From assembly GCF_016031655.1 (NCBI RefSeq), contig NZ_JACCHQ010000019.1:1-64000 (forward strand): DNA of 64,000 nucleotides, given 5' to 3'. Made by a program: the position numbers and the translations under genes. Below are positions 9,246 to 20,227 of this stretch, piece by piece. The stretch is from Bradyrhizobium glycinis (GTDB lineage Bacteria; Pseudomonadota; Alphaproteobacteria; Rhizobiales; Xanthobacteraceae). The first letter of the stretch is position 1. Each line of letters starts with the position of its first letter. A model generated the notes under the pieces. It saw only the letters and a program-made list of their open reading frames with translations, was not told the DNA's origin and did not search any database.

Positions 9246-11354
9246 ATGCGCCCCAGCCTGCTCAATCCGCTGTTTGCTCCCGTGACCAGCCTGCCCGGCG
9301 TCGGTCCGAAGCAGGACAAGCTGTTGCAGTACCTGCTCAGCCGGAGCGAGACGCCGCGGCTGGTCGATCTGCTCTTGCATCTGCCGAGCCAGGTGATCGA
9401 CCGCCGGGCGCGACCGAAGATCCGCGACGCGGCGGTTGGAACCATGGTGACGCTGGAGGTCACCGTCGATCGCCACCGCCCGCCGCCGCCGCGCAACGCA
9501 CGCGCGCCGTATCTGGTCTATGCGAGCGACGATACCGGCGACGTGGTGCTGACCTTCTTTCGCGCAAAGCCGGGCTATGTCGAGAAGCTGCTGCCGGTCG
9601 GTGCGAAACGCTACGTCTCCGGCACGCTGCAGATGTACGACGGCATCCCGCAGATCGTCCATCCCGATCGGGTGCTCGACGAGGAGGCGATCTCGAAGCT
9701 GTCGGGGATCGACCCGGTCTATCCGCTGACGGAAGGGCTCGCGCTCGGCTCGCTCCGCCGCGCGATCGCGCAGGCGCTGCAAAAGCTTCCCGCGCTGCCG
9801 GAATGGATCAGTCCGGAGGTGCTGCGCCGCTGCGACTTCCCGTCGATCGCGGAAGCGCTCAACCGCGTGCACCAGCCGGTCGAGCTGACCGACATCCTGC
9901 CCGACCGGCCGTTCTGGTCGCGCCTCGCCTTCGACGAGCTCTTGGCCGGCCAGCTCGCGCTTGCCCTGATCCGCGCGCAGCTGCGCCGCCCCGCCGGCGT
10001 GCGCAATGCCGGCGACGGGCATCTGCGCAACAAGATCATCGATGCCTTGCCTTACGCGCTCACACCGTCCCAGCGCAACGCTGCGGCCGCGATCGCCGAA
10101 GACCTCAAACAGCCGGTGCGCATGCTGCGCCTGCTGCAGGGTGACGTCGGCTCCGGCAAGACGGTGGTGGCGCTGCTCGCGGCAGCCGCAGTGGCCGAGG
10201 TCGGCAAGCAGGCCGCGCTCATGGCCCCGACCGAAATCCTGGCACGCCAGCACATCAAGACCATCGCCCCGCTCGCCGAGCGCGCGGGGATGCGGGTCGC
10301 CATCCTCACAGGCCGCGAGAAGGGCAAGGAGCGGAATGAGATCATCGCTCAGCTCGCCGATGGCGAGATCGACCTGCTCGTCGGCACCCATGCGCTGATC
10401 CAGGACGATGTCGTCTTCAAAGATCTCGCGCTCGCCATCGTCGACGAGCAGCACCGTTTCGGCGTGCGCGAACGCCTCGCGCTGACGTCCAAGGGGGAGG
10501 CCGTCGACGTGCTGGTGCTGAGCGCAACCCCGATCCCGCGCACGCTGGTGCTGACCTATTTCGGCGACATGGATATCAGCGAGCTGCGCGAAAAGCCCGC
10601 CGGCCGCCAGCCGATCGATACCCGCGCCGTGCCGATGAGCCGCATCGGCGAGGTCATGGAAGGCGTCGGCCGCGCGCTCGAAGCCGGCAAGCTGGTCTAC
10701 TGGATCTGCCCGCTGGTCGAGGAATCCGAGGCGGAAGGCACCGAGCATCTCACCAACGCGACCAAGCGGTTCGAGACCCTGCAAAAGCGCTTCGGCGACC
10801 GCGTCGGCCTCGTCCACGGCCAGATGAAGGGCACCGACAAGGACCGCGTCATGGGCCAGTTCGCCGCGCACGAGATCGGCCTGCTGGTCGCCACCACCGT
10901 GGTCGAGGTCGGCGTCGACGTGCCCGCCGCGACCATCATGGTGATTGAGAACGCCGAGCGCTTCGGCCTTGCCCAGCTGCACCAGCTCCGCGGCCGCATC
11001 GGGCGCGGCTCGGAGGCGTCAACCTGCATCCTGCTCTATGGCGAGCCGCTCGGCGAGATGTCGAAGGCCAGGCTGAAAGTGATCCGCGAGACCACCGACG
11101 GCTTCCGCATTGCCGAGGAGGACTTGAAGCTGCGCGGCGAAGGCGACGTGCTGGGCGTGCGCCAGAGCGGCCTGCCCGGCTACCGCATCGCGCGCCCGGA
11201 GGTGCACGGCCAGCTGATCGCCCAGGCGAGAGACGAAGCGCTGCGGATCCTCAAGGAGGATCCCAAGCTGAAGGGCGAGCGCGGCGAGGCGCTGCGCTGC
11301 CTGCTGTATCTCTACGAGCGGGATGAGGCCATTCCGCTGATTGGGGCGGGATAG
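9246..11354 (+). CDS. recG: ATP-dependent DNA helicase RecG
   Basis: A 702-residue branched-DNA helicase that regresses stalled forks and processes Holliday junctions. The wedge (OB) domain occupies roughly the first 270 residues (SLPGVGPKQ, LLHLPSQVIDRR), then the motor with Walker A GDVGSGKTVVALL near residue 299, DEQH box near 400, and the QLRGRIGRG and C-terminal motifs. Length matches the family. I prefer the ATG at 9246 (MRPSLLNPLF) over the in-frame ATG at 9228 because family members begin at this point. Transcribed away from sdhE-mfd; the next gene is convergent. Confidence 0.96.
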   Translation: MRPSLLNPLFAPVTSLPGVGPKQDKLLQYLLSRSETPRLVDLLLHLPSQVIDRRARPKIRDAAVGTMVTLEVTVDRHRPPPPRNARAPYLVYASDDTGDVVLTFFRAKPGYVEKLLPVGAKRYVSGTLQMYDGIPQIVHPDRVLDEEAISKLSGIDPVYPLTEGLALGSLRRAIAQALQKLPALPEWISPEVLRRCDFPSIAEALNRVHQPVELTDILPDRPFWSRLAFDELLAGQLALALIRAQLRRPAGVRNAGDGHLRNKIIDALPYALTPSQRNAAAAIAEDLKQPVRMLRLLQGDVGSGKTVVALLAAAAVAEVGKQAALMAPTEILARQHIKTIAPLAERAGMRVAILTGREKGKERNEIIAQLADGEIDLLVGTHALIQDDVVFKDLALAIVDEQHRFGVRERLALTSKGEAVDVLVLSATPIPRTLVLTYFGDMDISELREKPAGRQPIDTRAVPMSRIGEVMEGVGRALEAGKLVYWICPLVEESEAEGTEHLTNATKRFETLQKRFGDRVGLVHGQMKGTDKDRVMGQFAAHEIGLLVATTVVEVGVDVPAATIMVIENAERFGLAQLHQLRGRIGRGSEASTCILLYGEPLGEMSKARLKVIRETTDGFRIAEEDLKLRGEGDVLGVRQSGLPGYRIARPEVHGQLIAQARDEALRILKEDPKLKGERGEALRCLLYLYERDEAIPLIGAG

Positions 11355-11378
11355 ACCAAGCATGCCAGCTCCGCGGGC

Positions 11379-11750
11379 TCATGCGGCCTCCGGCGCGAAC
11401 ACGCGCAAGCGATGACCATCAGGATCGAGCGCGACGAAGGTCGTGCCGAAGTCCATCCGGGTCGGCGCCTGGGCGATGGCAAGGCCGCGCATTTTCCAGG
11501 CCGTGTGTGTCTCATGCACGGCGGTCGCGTCGTTGACCGTAAACGCCACTTCGCTGCTGCCCGGCTGTCCCGCGGTCTTCGGTTCGACGGTGGCGCGCGA
11601 CCACAAGCCGAGCATCACGCCGTCCCGCAACGGCAGCATGGCGAATGTCGGCGACTGCTCGATGATCGGGATACCCAGCAACTCGTTGTAGAATTTGGCG
11701 CTTGCCGCCGGGCTTTCGACATGGAGCAACAGGAAGCTGAAGTCTGGCAT
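11379..11750 (-). CDS. VOC (glyoxalase/bleomycin-resistance fold) family protein
   Basis: A 123-residue single VOC domain. It begins FSFLLLHVESPAASAKFY, has the LGIPIIEQSPTFAML strand pattern, and ends with the typical FVALDPDGHRLRVF segment in which the last metal-ligand position of many relatives is not obviously acidic. Substrate cannot be predicted; members range from isomerases to drug-binding proteins. I use the ATG at 11750, preceded by an AGGAG-like ribosome binding site (GAGACCTC on the coding strand); an upstream start at 11813 adds a basic, unrelated tail. It sits just downstream of the WYL regulator on the same strand. Confidence 0.85.
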   Translation of the reverse strand: MPDFSFLLLHVESPAASAKFYNELLGIPIIEQSPTFAMLPLRDGVMLGLWSRATVEPKTAGQPGSSEVAFTVNDATAVHETHTAWKMRGLAIAQAPTRMDFGTTFVALDPDGHRLRVFAPEAA

Positions 11751-11846
11751 GTGAGGTCTCCTCGTTCGGCGCTCGATAACGTGACCGCGACGCAGAAACC
11801 TATAGCTCGGCATGCTGTCAGTTTGTGTCAGCAGTCTCGGTGCCGA

Positions 11847-12536
11847 TCACTGCTCCGGCACGCCCTCCAAAGCGCGCCATTCCTTCAACAACGCCGCGCG
11901 CCGTCGTGGATAGCGTTTGGCCGTCGATTTCAGCGCCGTGATGCGGTCCGTCCGGAAGTGCCGGAAGCCGTCACGAAGCTCGCACCAGGCGACGACGACG
12001 CGCACGCGATCGAAAAAGGCGAGAGCGAACGGCCAGATCGTGCGCCGCGATGGACTTCCCTTGCCGTCGGCATAAGCAATCTGCATCTTGCGCTCGGCAC
12101 GGATCGCGTCGCGGATCGATGCGAGCTCGGTATCACCGGCCGCGAGCGCTTCGCCCGGGCCGATCAGCAGGCTCGACGCATCAAGGCTCGTGCGCAAGTC
12201 GTCCGGAAGCACCGCTCCGATCTTGGCGAGTGCGTTGCGCGCGGCATCGCCGAGTGGCTGATCGGCGCGTTCCGCCACCCATCGTGAGCCAAGCACCAGC
12301 GCCTCGATCTCCTCCTCGCTGAACATCAGCGGCGGCAGCATGAAGCCGGGCCGCAGCACGTAGCCGACGCCGGCCTCGCCCTCGATGTGCGCGCCTTGTG
12401 CCTTCAAGGTCTCGATGTCGCGGTAGAGCGTGCGGAGCGACACGCCGACCGAGTCGGCGAGCGCGGCGCCCGCGACCGGACGTCGATGACGGCGCAGCAC
12501 CTGAATCAGTTCGAGCAGTCGTTGCGAGCGGGACAT
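11847..12536 (-). CDS. HTH-WYL (DeoR-like) transcriptional regulator
   Basis: A 229-residue YafY-type regulator. The first 60 residues form a winged helix-turn-helix (SRSQRLLELIQVLRRHRRPV, SLRTLYRDIETLKAQG); the C-terminal half is a WYL-type ligand-binding domain with RVRVVVAWCELRDGFRHFR and a DRI motif. Such proteins often control adjacent genes, so the VOC gene 97 bp downstream on the same strand is a reasonable target. I use the ATG at 12536; the frame extends to 12581. Effector unknown. Confidence 0.88.
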   Translation of the reverse strand: MSRSQRLLELIQVLRRHRRPVAGAALADSVGVSLRTLYRDIETLKAQGAHIEGEAGVGYVLRPGFMLPPLMFSEEEIEALVLGSRWVAERADQPLGDAARNALAKIGAVLPDDLRTSLDASSLLIGPGEALAAGDTELASIRDAIRAERKMQIAYADGKGSPSRRTIWPFALAFFDRVRVVVAWCELRDGFRHFRTDRITALKSTAKRYPRRRAALLKEWRALEGVPEQ

Positions 12537-12600
12537 GGGCAGGCCTCGGGCGAGGCATACTACGTCATGCCGCCAAGACACGGCAGTATCAGAACGCGGC

Positions 12601-13458
12601 CTAGGTCTTCTTGCGCGCGATGCTCGCCGCGAAAGCCCTCATCAATGCGGCATCCACGGCCTCCCCCTTCGCATCCTCCGCCAGGTGCTCGAACCACCTC
12701 GCAAAGCCCTCGTAGATCTGGCTGGCCGGATGCGCGGGTCCGAGGAAGCCGGAGATCTCCCGCATCTCGGCGACCCAGCGATAGGCCTTCGGGATCATGT
12801 CGGGCAGCGCGACTTCGAGCCGCGCCAAGATCGCGGGCTGGCTGAGCGCGAGTTCGTCGCGCAGCGCATCGGCGGCGCCCGCTTTCGTGGCCGCGATTAC
12901 CATGGCCGAGCCGATTCCGGCGAGACCCTTGACGATGCCGGCATAGGACATTTTCAACGCCGACGCCGCGCCGACCGGGCCTTCGACGATCCGCACGTCG
13001 AGGCCGAGATCCTTCAGAACGGCGACGTCCTTGGCGCGCTCGCCCGACATGTAGAAGGCCGGGCTCTTGCCCCCTCGCTGCGGCGGAAAGCCGATGATGC
13101 CGGCATCGACGAACGGCGCCTGCGCCGAGCCGATGATCTCCTCGATCCTGCGCACGGTATCGACATTGACGGCGTTGCAATCGATCACGATCGGCTTCTT
13201 CTCGCTTCTGACGATCAGCGCGGCCATCCGTTCGGCCAGCGCGACGGCTTCGCCCGGCGGCACGATCGAGAGGATGATGTCGGCGTCCGCGATCGCCTCG
13301 TCCTCGGCGCCGACCATGCCGGCGTCTGCCGCGCGTTTCAGCGTCGCCTCGCTGCGCCCCTTCAAGGACGTCAGCACGCGCGCACCATGTTCGTTGAGAC
13401 GGCGGGCGACGGCGCTGCCCATCGCGCCAGGGGCGAGAATCGCAATGGTTTTGGACAT
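12601..13458 (-). CDS. NAD(P)-dependent oxidoreductase, 6-phosphogluconate-dehydrogenase-like
   Basis: A 285-residue protein with an N-terminal Rossmann domain (IAILAPGAMGSAVARRL), a SIVPPGEAVALAERM strand-loop typical of the beta-hydroxyacid dehydrogenase superfamily, and a helical C-terminal half of DUF1932 type (GPVGAASALKMSYAGIVKGL; the Lys here is the usual catalytic position). The dinucleotide loop reads APGAMG instead of GxGxMG. Substrate is unknown. It is on the same strand as the WYL regulator, 64 bp upstream of it; I see nothing that ties their functions together. Confidence 0.85.
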   Translation of the reverse strand: MSKTIAILAPGAMGSAVARRLNEHGARVLTSLKGRSEATLKRAADAGMVGAEDEAIADADIILSIVPPGEAVALAERMAALIVRSEKKPIVIDCNAVNVDTVRRIEEIIGSAQAPFVDAGIIGFPPQRGGKSPAFYMSGERAKDVAVLKDLGLDVRIVEGPVGAASALKMSYAGIVKGLAGIGSAMVIAATKAGAADALRDELALSQPAILARLEVALPDMIPKAYRWVAEMREISGFLGPAHPASQIYEGFARWFEHLAEDAKGEAVDAALMRAFAASIARKKT

Positions 13459-13562
13459 CGTGCACTCCAGCTCGAACCCGAGCGAGGCGCTCGGTTCGAC
13501 GTGAGACTAGCAGAGGACGAATGCGCCCGCGTGAACGCGGGCCATCCCGCGCGGGAATGGCC

Positions 13563-14339
13563 CTACTCCACCTTCGCAGGCTCGGGCTGAATCGCCGACG
13601 CATTGGCAATGCGCGCAGCATTCGCCATGCCCGCAAGCGCGGCCGCTTTCTTCGGATCGGGCGTCGAGCCCGGCTGCACGACGCCCGCCGACATGATCAG
13701 CGTCGCGGCGTCCTCGGCGGTGAGATCGACCTCGATGATCTTGCTCTTGGGGACATAGAAGAAGAAGCCGGTGGTCGGGTTCGGCGAGCACGGCAGGAAC
13801 ACCGACACATGCTCCTCCTGGCCCGGCAGGCTGCGCGAGATGTCCTCATTCGGCGATTGCGAGATCAGCACGATCGACCACATGCCTGGCGAGGGAAATT
13901 CGACCAGGCCGACTTTCCGGAAGCTCGAGCCCTTGCCCGAGAACAGCGTCTCGAACACCTGCTTCAGACCGCGATAGATCGCGCGCACCGCCGGGATCCG
14001 GCCGAGAAAGGTCTCGCCGACATCGACCAGCGTGCGGCCGATCAGGTTGGCCGCGAGGAAGCCGACCAGCGTCAGGGTGAAGAATGCGACAATCAGTCCC
14101 CAGCCTGGAACGCCATAAGGCAGATAGGTTTCCGGCCGATAGGCCAGCGGCACGAACGGCCGTACCACGCCGTCGACCCAGGTGACGAACCACCAGACCA
14201 GATAGAGGGTGATCGCGATCGGCCCCGTCACCACGAGGCCGGTCAGGAAATAATTGCGGAAACGGCCCATCAGGCCGGTATGCGGTTCCGGAACGGGATC
14301 AAGAGGCAGAGGCGCAGGCGCGTCGTCGCGGGGGGTCAT
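13563..14339 (-). CDS. DUF502 family membrane protein
   Basis: A 258-residue inner-membrane protein of the DUF502 family. After a charged N-terminus it has a first membrane segment (YFLTGLVVTGPIAITLYLVWW), a short periplasmic stretch, a second segment (GLIVAFFTLTLVGFLAANLIG), then a soluble domain with GLKQVFETLFSGKGSSFRKV and VFLPCSPNPTTGFFFYVP, all typical of this family. Function is unknown; family members in other bacteria are sometimes linked to envelope processes. It lies 83 bp downstream of glmS on the same strand and may be read from the same transcript. Confidence 0.9.
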   Translation of the reverse strand: MTPRDDAPAPLPLDPVPEPHTGLMGRFRNYFLTGLVVTGPIAITLYLVWWFVTWVDGVVRPFVPLAYRPETYLPYGVPGWGLIVAFFTLTLVGFLAANLIGRTLVDVGETFLGRIPAVRAIYRGLKQVFETLFSGKGSSFRKVGLVEFPSPGMWSIVLISQSPNEDISRSLPGQEEHVSVFLPCSPNPTTGFFFYVPKSKIIEVDLTAEDAATLIMSAGVVQPGSTPDPKKAAALAGMANAARIANASAIQPEPAKVE

Positions 14340-14422
14340 TCGGGTTCCAGGTCGGTCGCTGCAAACAAGCTAGGGTCTTCTAGCAGGTTTTGGAAGACTG
14401 CGGCCGACCGATATCCGATTGC

Positions 14423-16249
<1,827 letters not shown>

Positions 16250-16333
16250 GCGGATCACTATCCCCCAAATCGTCGAAAAATCGCCTAAACGACGCGCCCG
16301 GTTTTTAGCGAAAATCGCAGGGAACCAGATACT

Positions 16334-16345
16334 CAATAATTATTG
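16334..16345. promoter_or_regulatory. AT-rich perfect palindrome upstream of glmS
   Basis: CAATAATTATTG is a perfect 12-bp palindrome 85 bp upstream of the glmS start in otherwise GC-rich DNA. It could be part of the glmS promoter or an operator. Short palindromes also occur by chance. Confidence 0.3.
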
Positions 16346-16471
16346 CTGATTGAGACAGCACGGGCCCGCGACCGCTGCTTCGCCTGCGTCGAACTGGCCG
16401 GCCTTAAACCGCGCGCGTTAACTCGTTGTCAATACATTTGACCAACGATTCCGGATCAGGAGAACAAGGCC

Positions 16472-16690
16472 ATGAAAGGCTCATCCGACCGCAAGGGTCT
16501 GTCGTCGATGTATCTGCGCGCCAGCGAGACCACGGGCACGCACCTTGCGCATTGGCCGCCGCCGCTGCGCGGCAAAGAGAACAAGCCCCTTTTCATCAAG
16601 CATCCCGAAGGCGAGCCGGTGAAGCGCGCCAAGCCGCGCGGCTGGCGCCTGACCCGTGCGATCTTCTCAGAATTCGCCGACGAAGAATAG
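16472..16690 (+). CDS. Small conserved-looking hypothetical protein between glmS and glmU
   Basis: A 72-residue basic soluble protein with no signal peptide or membrane segment. The ATG at 16472 has a strong ribosome binding site (AGGAG eight bases upstream), and the codon usage is of the genome type, so I consider it real. Features: GLSSMYLRASETTGTHLAHW, PPLRGKENKPLF, then a basic tail KRAKPRGWRLTRAIFSEF. It is transcribed against glmU, ending 6 bp from the glmU stop, and divergently from glmS. Not recognised; function unknown. Confidence 0.7.
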   Translation: MKGSSDRKGLSSMYLRASETTGTHLAHWPPPLRGKENKPLFIKHPEGEPVKRAKPRGWRLTRAIFSEFADEE

Positions 16691-16696
16691 CGCCGC

Positions 16697-18052
16697 TCAC
16701 TTCTCCGGCTTCTTGCCGCCTGTCTTCATCTCGCGATAGCGCGCCGCGCCGCCTTCCCGGATGGTCTGCTGATTGCGCTCAAGCGCCATCGCGTCGTCGG
16801 GTACGTCCTTCGTGATCACCGAGCCCGAGCCGATATAGGCGCCCTTGCCGATCGTCACCGGGGCGACCAGCGAGGAGTTGGTACCGACGAAGGCGCCCTG
16901 CCCGATCACCGTCTTGTGCTTCTTGAAGCCGTCGTAGTTGCAGGTGATTGTGCCGGCGCCGATGTTGGAATTGGCGCCAACGCTGGCGTCGCCGATATAG
17001 GAGAGATGGTTGACCTTGACGCCGGCCTCCAGCGTCGCCGCCTTGGTCTCCACGAAATTGCCGATCCGCGCGCCGTCGCCGAGCGAGGTGCCGGGCCGCA
17101 GCCGCGCATAGGGTCCGATCGAGACGTTTTTGCCGAGCGTGGTCTCGACGATATGCGAGAACGAATGGATCACCGTGCCGTCCGCGATCGACACGCCGGG
17201 GCCGATCACGACGAACGGCTCGATCGTGACGTCCTTGCCGAACACGGTGTCAGTGGACAGATACACCGTCTCCGGCGCGATCAGCGTGACGCCGGCCTCC
17301 ATCGCCGCCTTGCGCAACCGCGCCTGCATCACGCTTTCGGCCTCGGCGAGCTGCGCCTTGGTGTTGATGCCGCGCACCTCGTCCTCGCTGGTCTCGATCA
17401 CCACCGACTCCCATCCTTGCCTGCGGACGATTTCGACCGCATCCGTCAGATAATATTCGCCCTTGGAATTGGCATTGCCGATCTGCCCGAGAATGTCGAG
17501 CGCACGACGGCCGTCGATCGCCATCACGCCGGCGTTGCACAAATCGATCTTGCGCTCGTCCGCGCTGGCGTCGCCTTGCTCGCGGATCGCAACCAGGCGG
17601 TCGCCTTCGACGATGAAGCGGCCGTAGCCGGTCGGATCGGCGGCGCGAAAGCCGAGCGCAGCGATGGCGGCCCCGCGGGCGAGCGGCACACGCAGCCGCG
17701 CAAAGGTCTCGGCCGAGATCAGCGGCGTGTCGCCGAACGCGATCAGGAGGTCATCGGCGCCGCGTGCGATCGCCTCGCGCGCCGCCAGCACCGCATGCGC
17801 GGTGCCGAGCCGCTCGGCTTGCACGAAGGTCAGCGCGTCGGGACGGATGCGCTTGGCTTCATCGGCCACGGCCTGGTGGTCGGGGCCGATCACGACCGCG
17901 AGCGAGGTGCCGGTTCCCTTGGGTGCGGCGGCGAGCACATGGGCGAGCAGACTCTGGTGCGCGACCGGATGCAGCACCTTCGGCAAGCTCGATCGCATGC
18001 GCGTGCCTTCACCGGCGGCGAGCACGATTGTAAGGCTGGAGCGGGCGGTCAT
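16697..18052 (-). CDS. glmU: Bifunctional UDP-N-acetylglucosamine pyrophosphorylase / glucosamine-1-phosphate acetyltransferase
   Basis: A 451-residue enzyme for the last two steps to UDP-GlcNAc. The N-terminal uridyltransferase domain begins TIVLAAGEGTRM with PKVLHP, and shows FGDTPLI and the GEYYLTD motif. The C-terminal half is a left-handed beta-helix of hexapeptide repeats with the acetyltransferase segment RPGTSLGDGARIGNFVE and ETKAATLEAGVKVNHLSYIG. The start is the ATG at 18052; upstream extension to 18103 has no family match. It works in the same pathway as GlmS 450 bp downstream. Confidence 0.97.
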   Translation of the reverse strand: MTARSSLTIVLAAGEGTRMRSSLPKVLHPVAHQSLLAHVLAAAPKGTGTSLAVVIGPDHQAVADEAKRIRPDALTFVQAERLGTAHAVLAAREAIARGADDLLIAFGDTPLISAETFARLRVPLARGAAIAALGFRAADPTGYGRFIVEGDRLVAIREQGDASADERKIDLCNAGVMAIDGRRALDILGQIGNANSKGEYYLTDAVEIVRRQGWESVVIETSEDEVRGINTKAQLAEAESVMQARLRKAAMEAGVTLIAPETVYLSTDTVFGKDVTIEPFVVIGPGVSIADGTVIHSFSHIVETTLGKNVSIGPYARLRPGTSLGDGARIGNFVETKAATLEAGVKVNHLSYIGDASVGANSNIGAGTITCNYDGFKKHKTVIGQGAFVGTNSSLVAPVTIGKGAYIGSGSVITKDVPDDAMALERNQQTIREGGAARYREMKTGGKKPEK

Positions 18053-18227
18053 CGAAATCCTGACAGCTGAGGCCGAATCAAAATTGGCGCGGACGGGCGG
18101 CAACGCCCTCGGAAGCTATCGCCTTGCTACCCCCGCAAACGCCCGGAATTCAAGTGCGGCGCGCTTTTCCTGTTAATGTTCCCTGATTGATTCGGGGAAG
18201 CCGGACGGGGCTGGGCGCTTAACATTC

Positions 18228-19601
18228 ATGGCAAAGGATTCCGACCCACTGGCGGATGCCTTCTCCACCAAGGAGACCGGCGGGCTGTTCTCCGGATTTT
18301 TGGCCGAGGAAAGCGCCTTCGACCGGGGCATGATGTGGCGGCTGGGCTCGTGGGGCGTGGCGGCCGTCGGCGCCGTCGTCATTGCCGTGATGGCCAACCA
18401 GGCCCAGCTCGGCTGGCGGCGCGATCAGGTCGCGTCCGCCGATCTCGCGCGCCAGGCCGACCGGCTGCAGCTGCTGACCAAGGAGAGCCAGAACGAGGCG
18501 CGCCGGCTCGCCGCCGCGATCGAGACGCTGAACAGCGACCGCGACCGGCTGTATTCGCGCGTTACCGTGCTCGAGCAAGGGCTCGATTCCGTAACCGGCG
18601 CCATCGCCAAGCAAGCCGCCACGCCACCGTCGGGCGCGAAGCCGCAGGATGCAGCACCAGCGGCCGCAGCTCCCAGCATTGCGCCGGTCGCCTCGACGGC
18701 GACGAGCGAGAAGCCGCGCAGCGAAGCCGCCAAAGATACTCAAAAGGATGCTCAGAAGGATGCTCCGAAGGAAACGTTGAAGGAGCCGCCGCAGACCGCG
18801 GCCGCCGCCTCGCTCGTGCAACAGAATCCGGCCGTGAGCTCGGCGTTGCCGACGATTCCGCTGGTGCCCGCCAAATCGCTGATGGCGCCACCGGATCCGG
18901 CCGCATCGAAGCTGATGCAACCCGAAGCGGTTGAGAAGGCCGCCGAGAAGAAGGCGGAGCCGGCGCCCGCCGCGGCCGAAATCGTGGCGGCAGCAACCAA
19001 GCCGCCGGAGCCAGCCGAGAACGAATCCCCTGCCATCGCCGTTCAGCAGACGCGCTTTGCGATCGATCTCGGCGGCGCCAACTCGATCGACGGCCTGCGC
19101 GCGCTCTGGCGCGGCGTGACCAAGTCCAACCCGGAGATCGCAGCGCTGCGGCCGATCATCATGATCAAGGAAGGCAGCACGGGTCTCGGCATGCAGCTCC
19201 GCCTGGGCGCCGGCCCATTGGTCAATGCCGCCGCCGCCGCAAAATTCTGCGCGAGCCTCGCCGAGAGCGACCGTCATTGCGAGACCACTGTGTTCGATGG
19301 CCAGCGCCTGTCGATGCGCGGCTCCGACAAGACGCCGGACAAGGGACAAGAGAAATCTCAAGACAGGGTGCAAGACCGAGTTCAGGACAAGAGCTCCGAG
19401 AAGAGCCAGGACGCCGCTCCGCAAGCCGAAACCGCGCCTGTGCCGAACGCAAAGCCCGAGAAGCCGCAGCGCCGCCGCAGCTATTCGTCCAAGCGCTCCA
19501 AGCGCGAGGAGCCCGCTCCCCCACCTGCGGCGCAGCCGGCGCCGGCCAAGCCGGAGACCGCGTCGGCGACCTCGACGCTGTCGTCGATCTTCCGGCGCTA
19601 G
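18228..19601 (+). CDS. Membrane-anchored protein with coiled coil, low-complexity linker and SPOR-like domain
   Basis: A 457-residue protein. A cytoplasmic N-terminus of about 38 residues is followed by one membrane segment (GVAAVGAVVIAVMANQA), a coiled coil (about 65-125), an Ala/Pro/Lys-rich linker with near-repeats such as KDTQKDAQKDAPKE, then a folded segment near residues 278-360 (TRFAIDLGGANSIDGLRALW, GMQLRLGAGPLVNAAAAAKF) that resembles a SPOR fold, and a second charged low-complexity tail (EKSQDRVQDRVQDKSSEK). SPOR domains bind denuded septal glycan, so a periplasmic envelope or division role is plausible. Start ATG at 18228; divergent from glmU. No specific family recognised. Confidence 0.75.
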   Translation: MAKDSDPLADAFSTKETGGLFSGFLAEESAFDRGMMWRLGSWGVAAVGAVVIAVMANQAQLGWRRDQVASADLARQADRLQLLTKESQNEARRLAAAIETLNSDRDRLYSRVTVLEQGLDSVTGAIAKQAATPPSGAKPQDAAPAAAAPSIAPVASTATSEKPRSEAAKDTQKDAQKDAPKETLKEPPQTAAAASLVQQNPAVSSALPTIPLVPAKSLMAPPDPAASKLMQPEAVEKAAEKKAEPAPAAAEIVAAATKPPEPAENESPAIAVQQTRFAIDLGGANSIDGLRALWRGVTKSNPEIAALRPIIMIKEGSTGLGMQLRLGAGPLVNAAAAAKFCASLAESDRHCETTVFDGQRLSMRGSDKTPDKGQEKSQDRVQDRVQDKSSEKSQDAAPQAETAPVPNAKPEKPQRRRSYSSKRSKREEPAPPPAAQPAPAKPETASATSTLSSIFRR

Positions 19602-19739
19602 AACGCCCCGTCCGCGACCGAAGCCGCTTGCGCTAACGCCGGCATAGTGACCCGTGTCGATTTGCGGAACATACCAAATGATACGGAAGGGTTTTGCGTA
19701 AGAAGGCACTATCCGCCGCGAATTCGATTCGGAGCGGAG

Positions 19740-19895
19740 ATGACGGAAGCGAACTTTCTGCGGGAGCAACTCGCGTTGATCCGCGAACTGGCCGACCGGG
19801 CCGACCCCCACATCAAGGAGCGGCTGCTCGCCTTGGCTGAAAAATACGAGCGCCGGCTGGCGGAGCAGAGCCGCAACACGCAAGGCCCCAATTGA
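19740..19895 (+). CDS. Small helical hypothetical protein (51 residues)
   Basis: A short, charged, entirely helical protein (TEANFLREQLALIRELADRA, ERLLALAEKYERRLAEQ). The ATG at 19740 is directly preceded by GGAGCGGAG, a good ribosome binding site, which decides this start over the GTG at 19647. No signal or membrane segment. It is convergent with the next small gene at 19929-20075. Function unknown. Confidence 0.65.
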   Translation: MTEANFLREQLALIRELADRADPHIKERLLALAEKYERRLAEQSRNTQGPN

Positions 19896-19928
19896 TCGCC
19901 CTTGATCGCGCTTGGCGCAGGCGATGAC

Positions 19929-20075
19929 CTATTCCATCCGCGCCTTTTCCTTCAGATCGCGGATGCGCATCTCCGCCTCGTCCTTGGACTGGACGATCTC
20001 CGACCAATCCTCAACCCGGGCCTCCTTGCTCAGCCTTTTGAGCTCGCTCAGCTGCTCCTGCGTCGGCTTGTCCAT
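19929..20075 (-). CDS. Very small protein resembling DUF3072 (48 residues)
   Basis: A 48-codon ORF read on the minus strand from the ATG at 20075 to the TAG at 19931-19929. The coding strand has GGAGTGAGGC immediately before the ATG, a strong ribosome binding site. The product starts MDKPTQEQLSELKRLSKEA and continues with SKDEAEMRIRDLKEKA, matching the pattern of DUF3072 proteins (helix, short loop, then SKxEAxxRI helix). Soluble, acidic-basic mixed; function unknown. Found by reading the sequence directly because it is short. Confidence 0.65.
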   Translation of the reverse strand: MDKPTQEQLSELKRLSKEARVEDWSEIVQSKDEAEMRIRDLKEKARME

Positions 20076-20227
20076 GCCTCACTCCTAGACCGCAATTTGT
20101 TTGGCAACACAATGTTGAGAACCAGCGGGATGCTCACGTGTTCCTCGATGATGCCCGGGCGTTCCGGATCAACAGAAACCTCGCCTGCCCTGTTGCCTGG
20201 CCGGGTCTTCCCGACCATATTGCCGCC

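Noticed and set aside
16250..16471. A glmS ribozyme upstream of glmS
   Set aside because: The element belongs to Firmicutes leaders; I see no matching pseudoknot sequence here.
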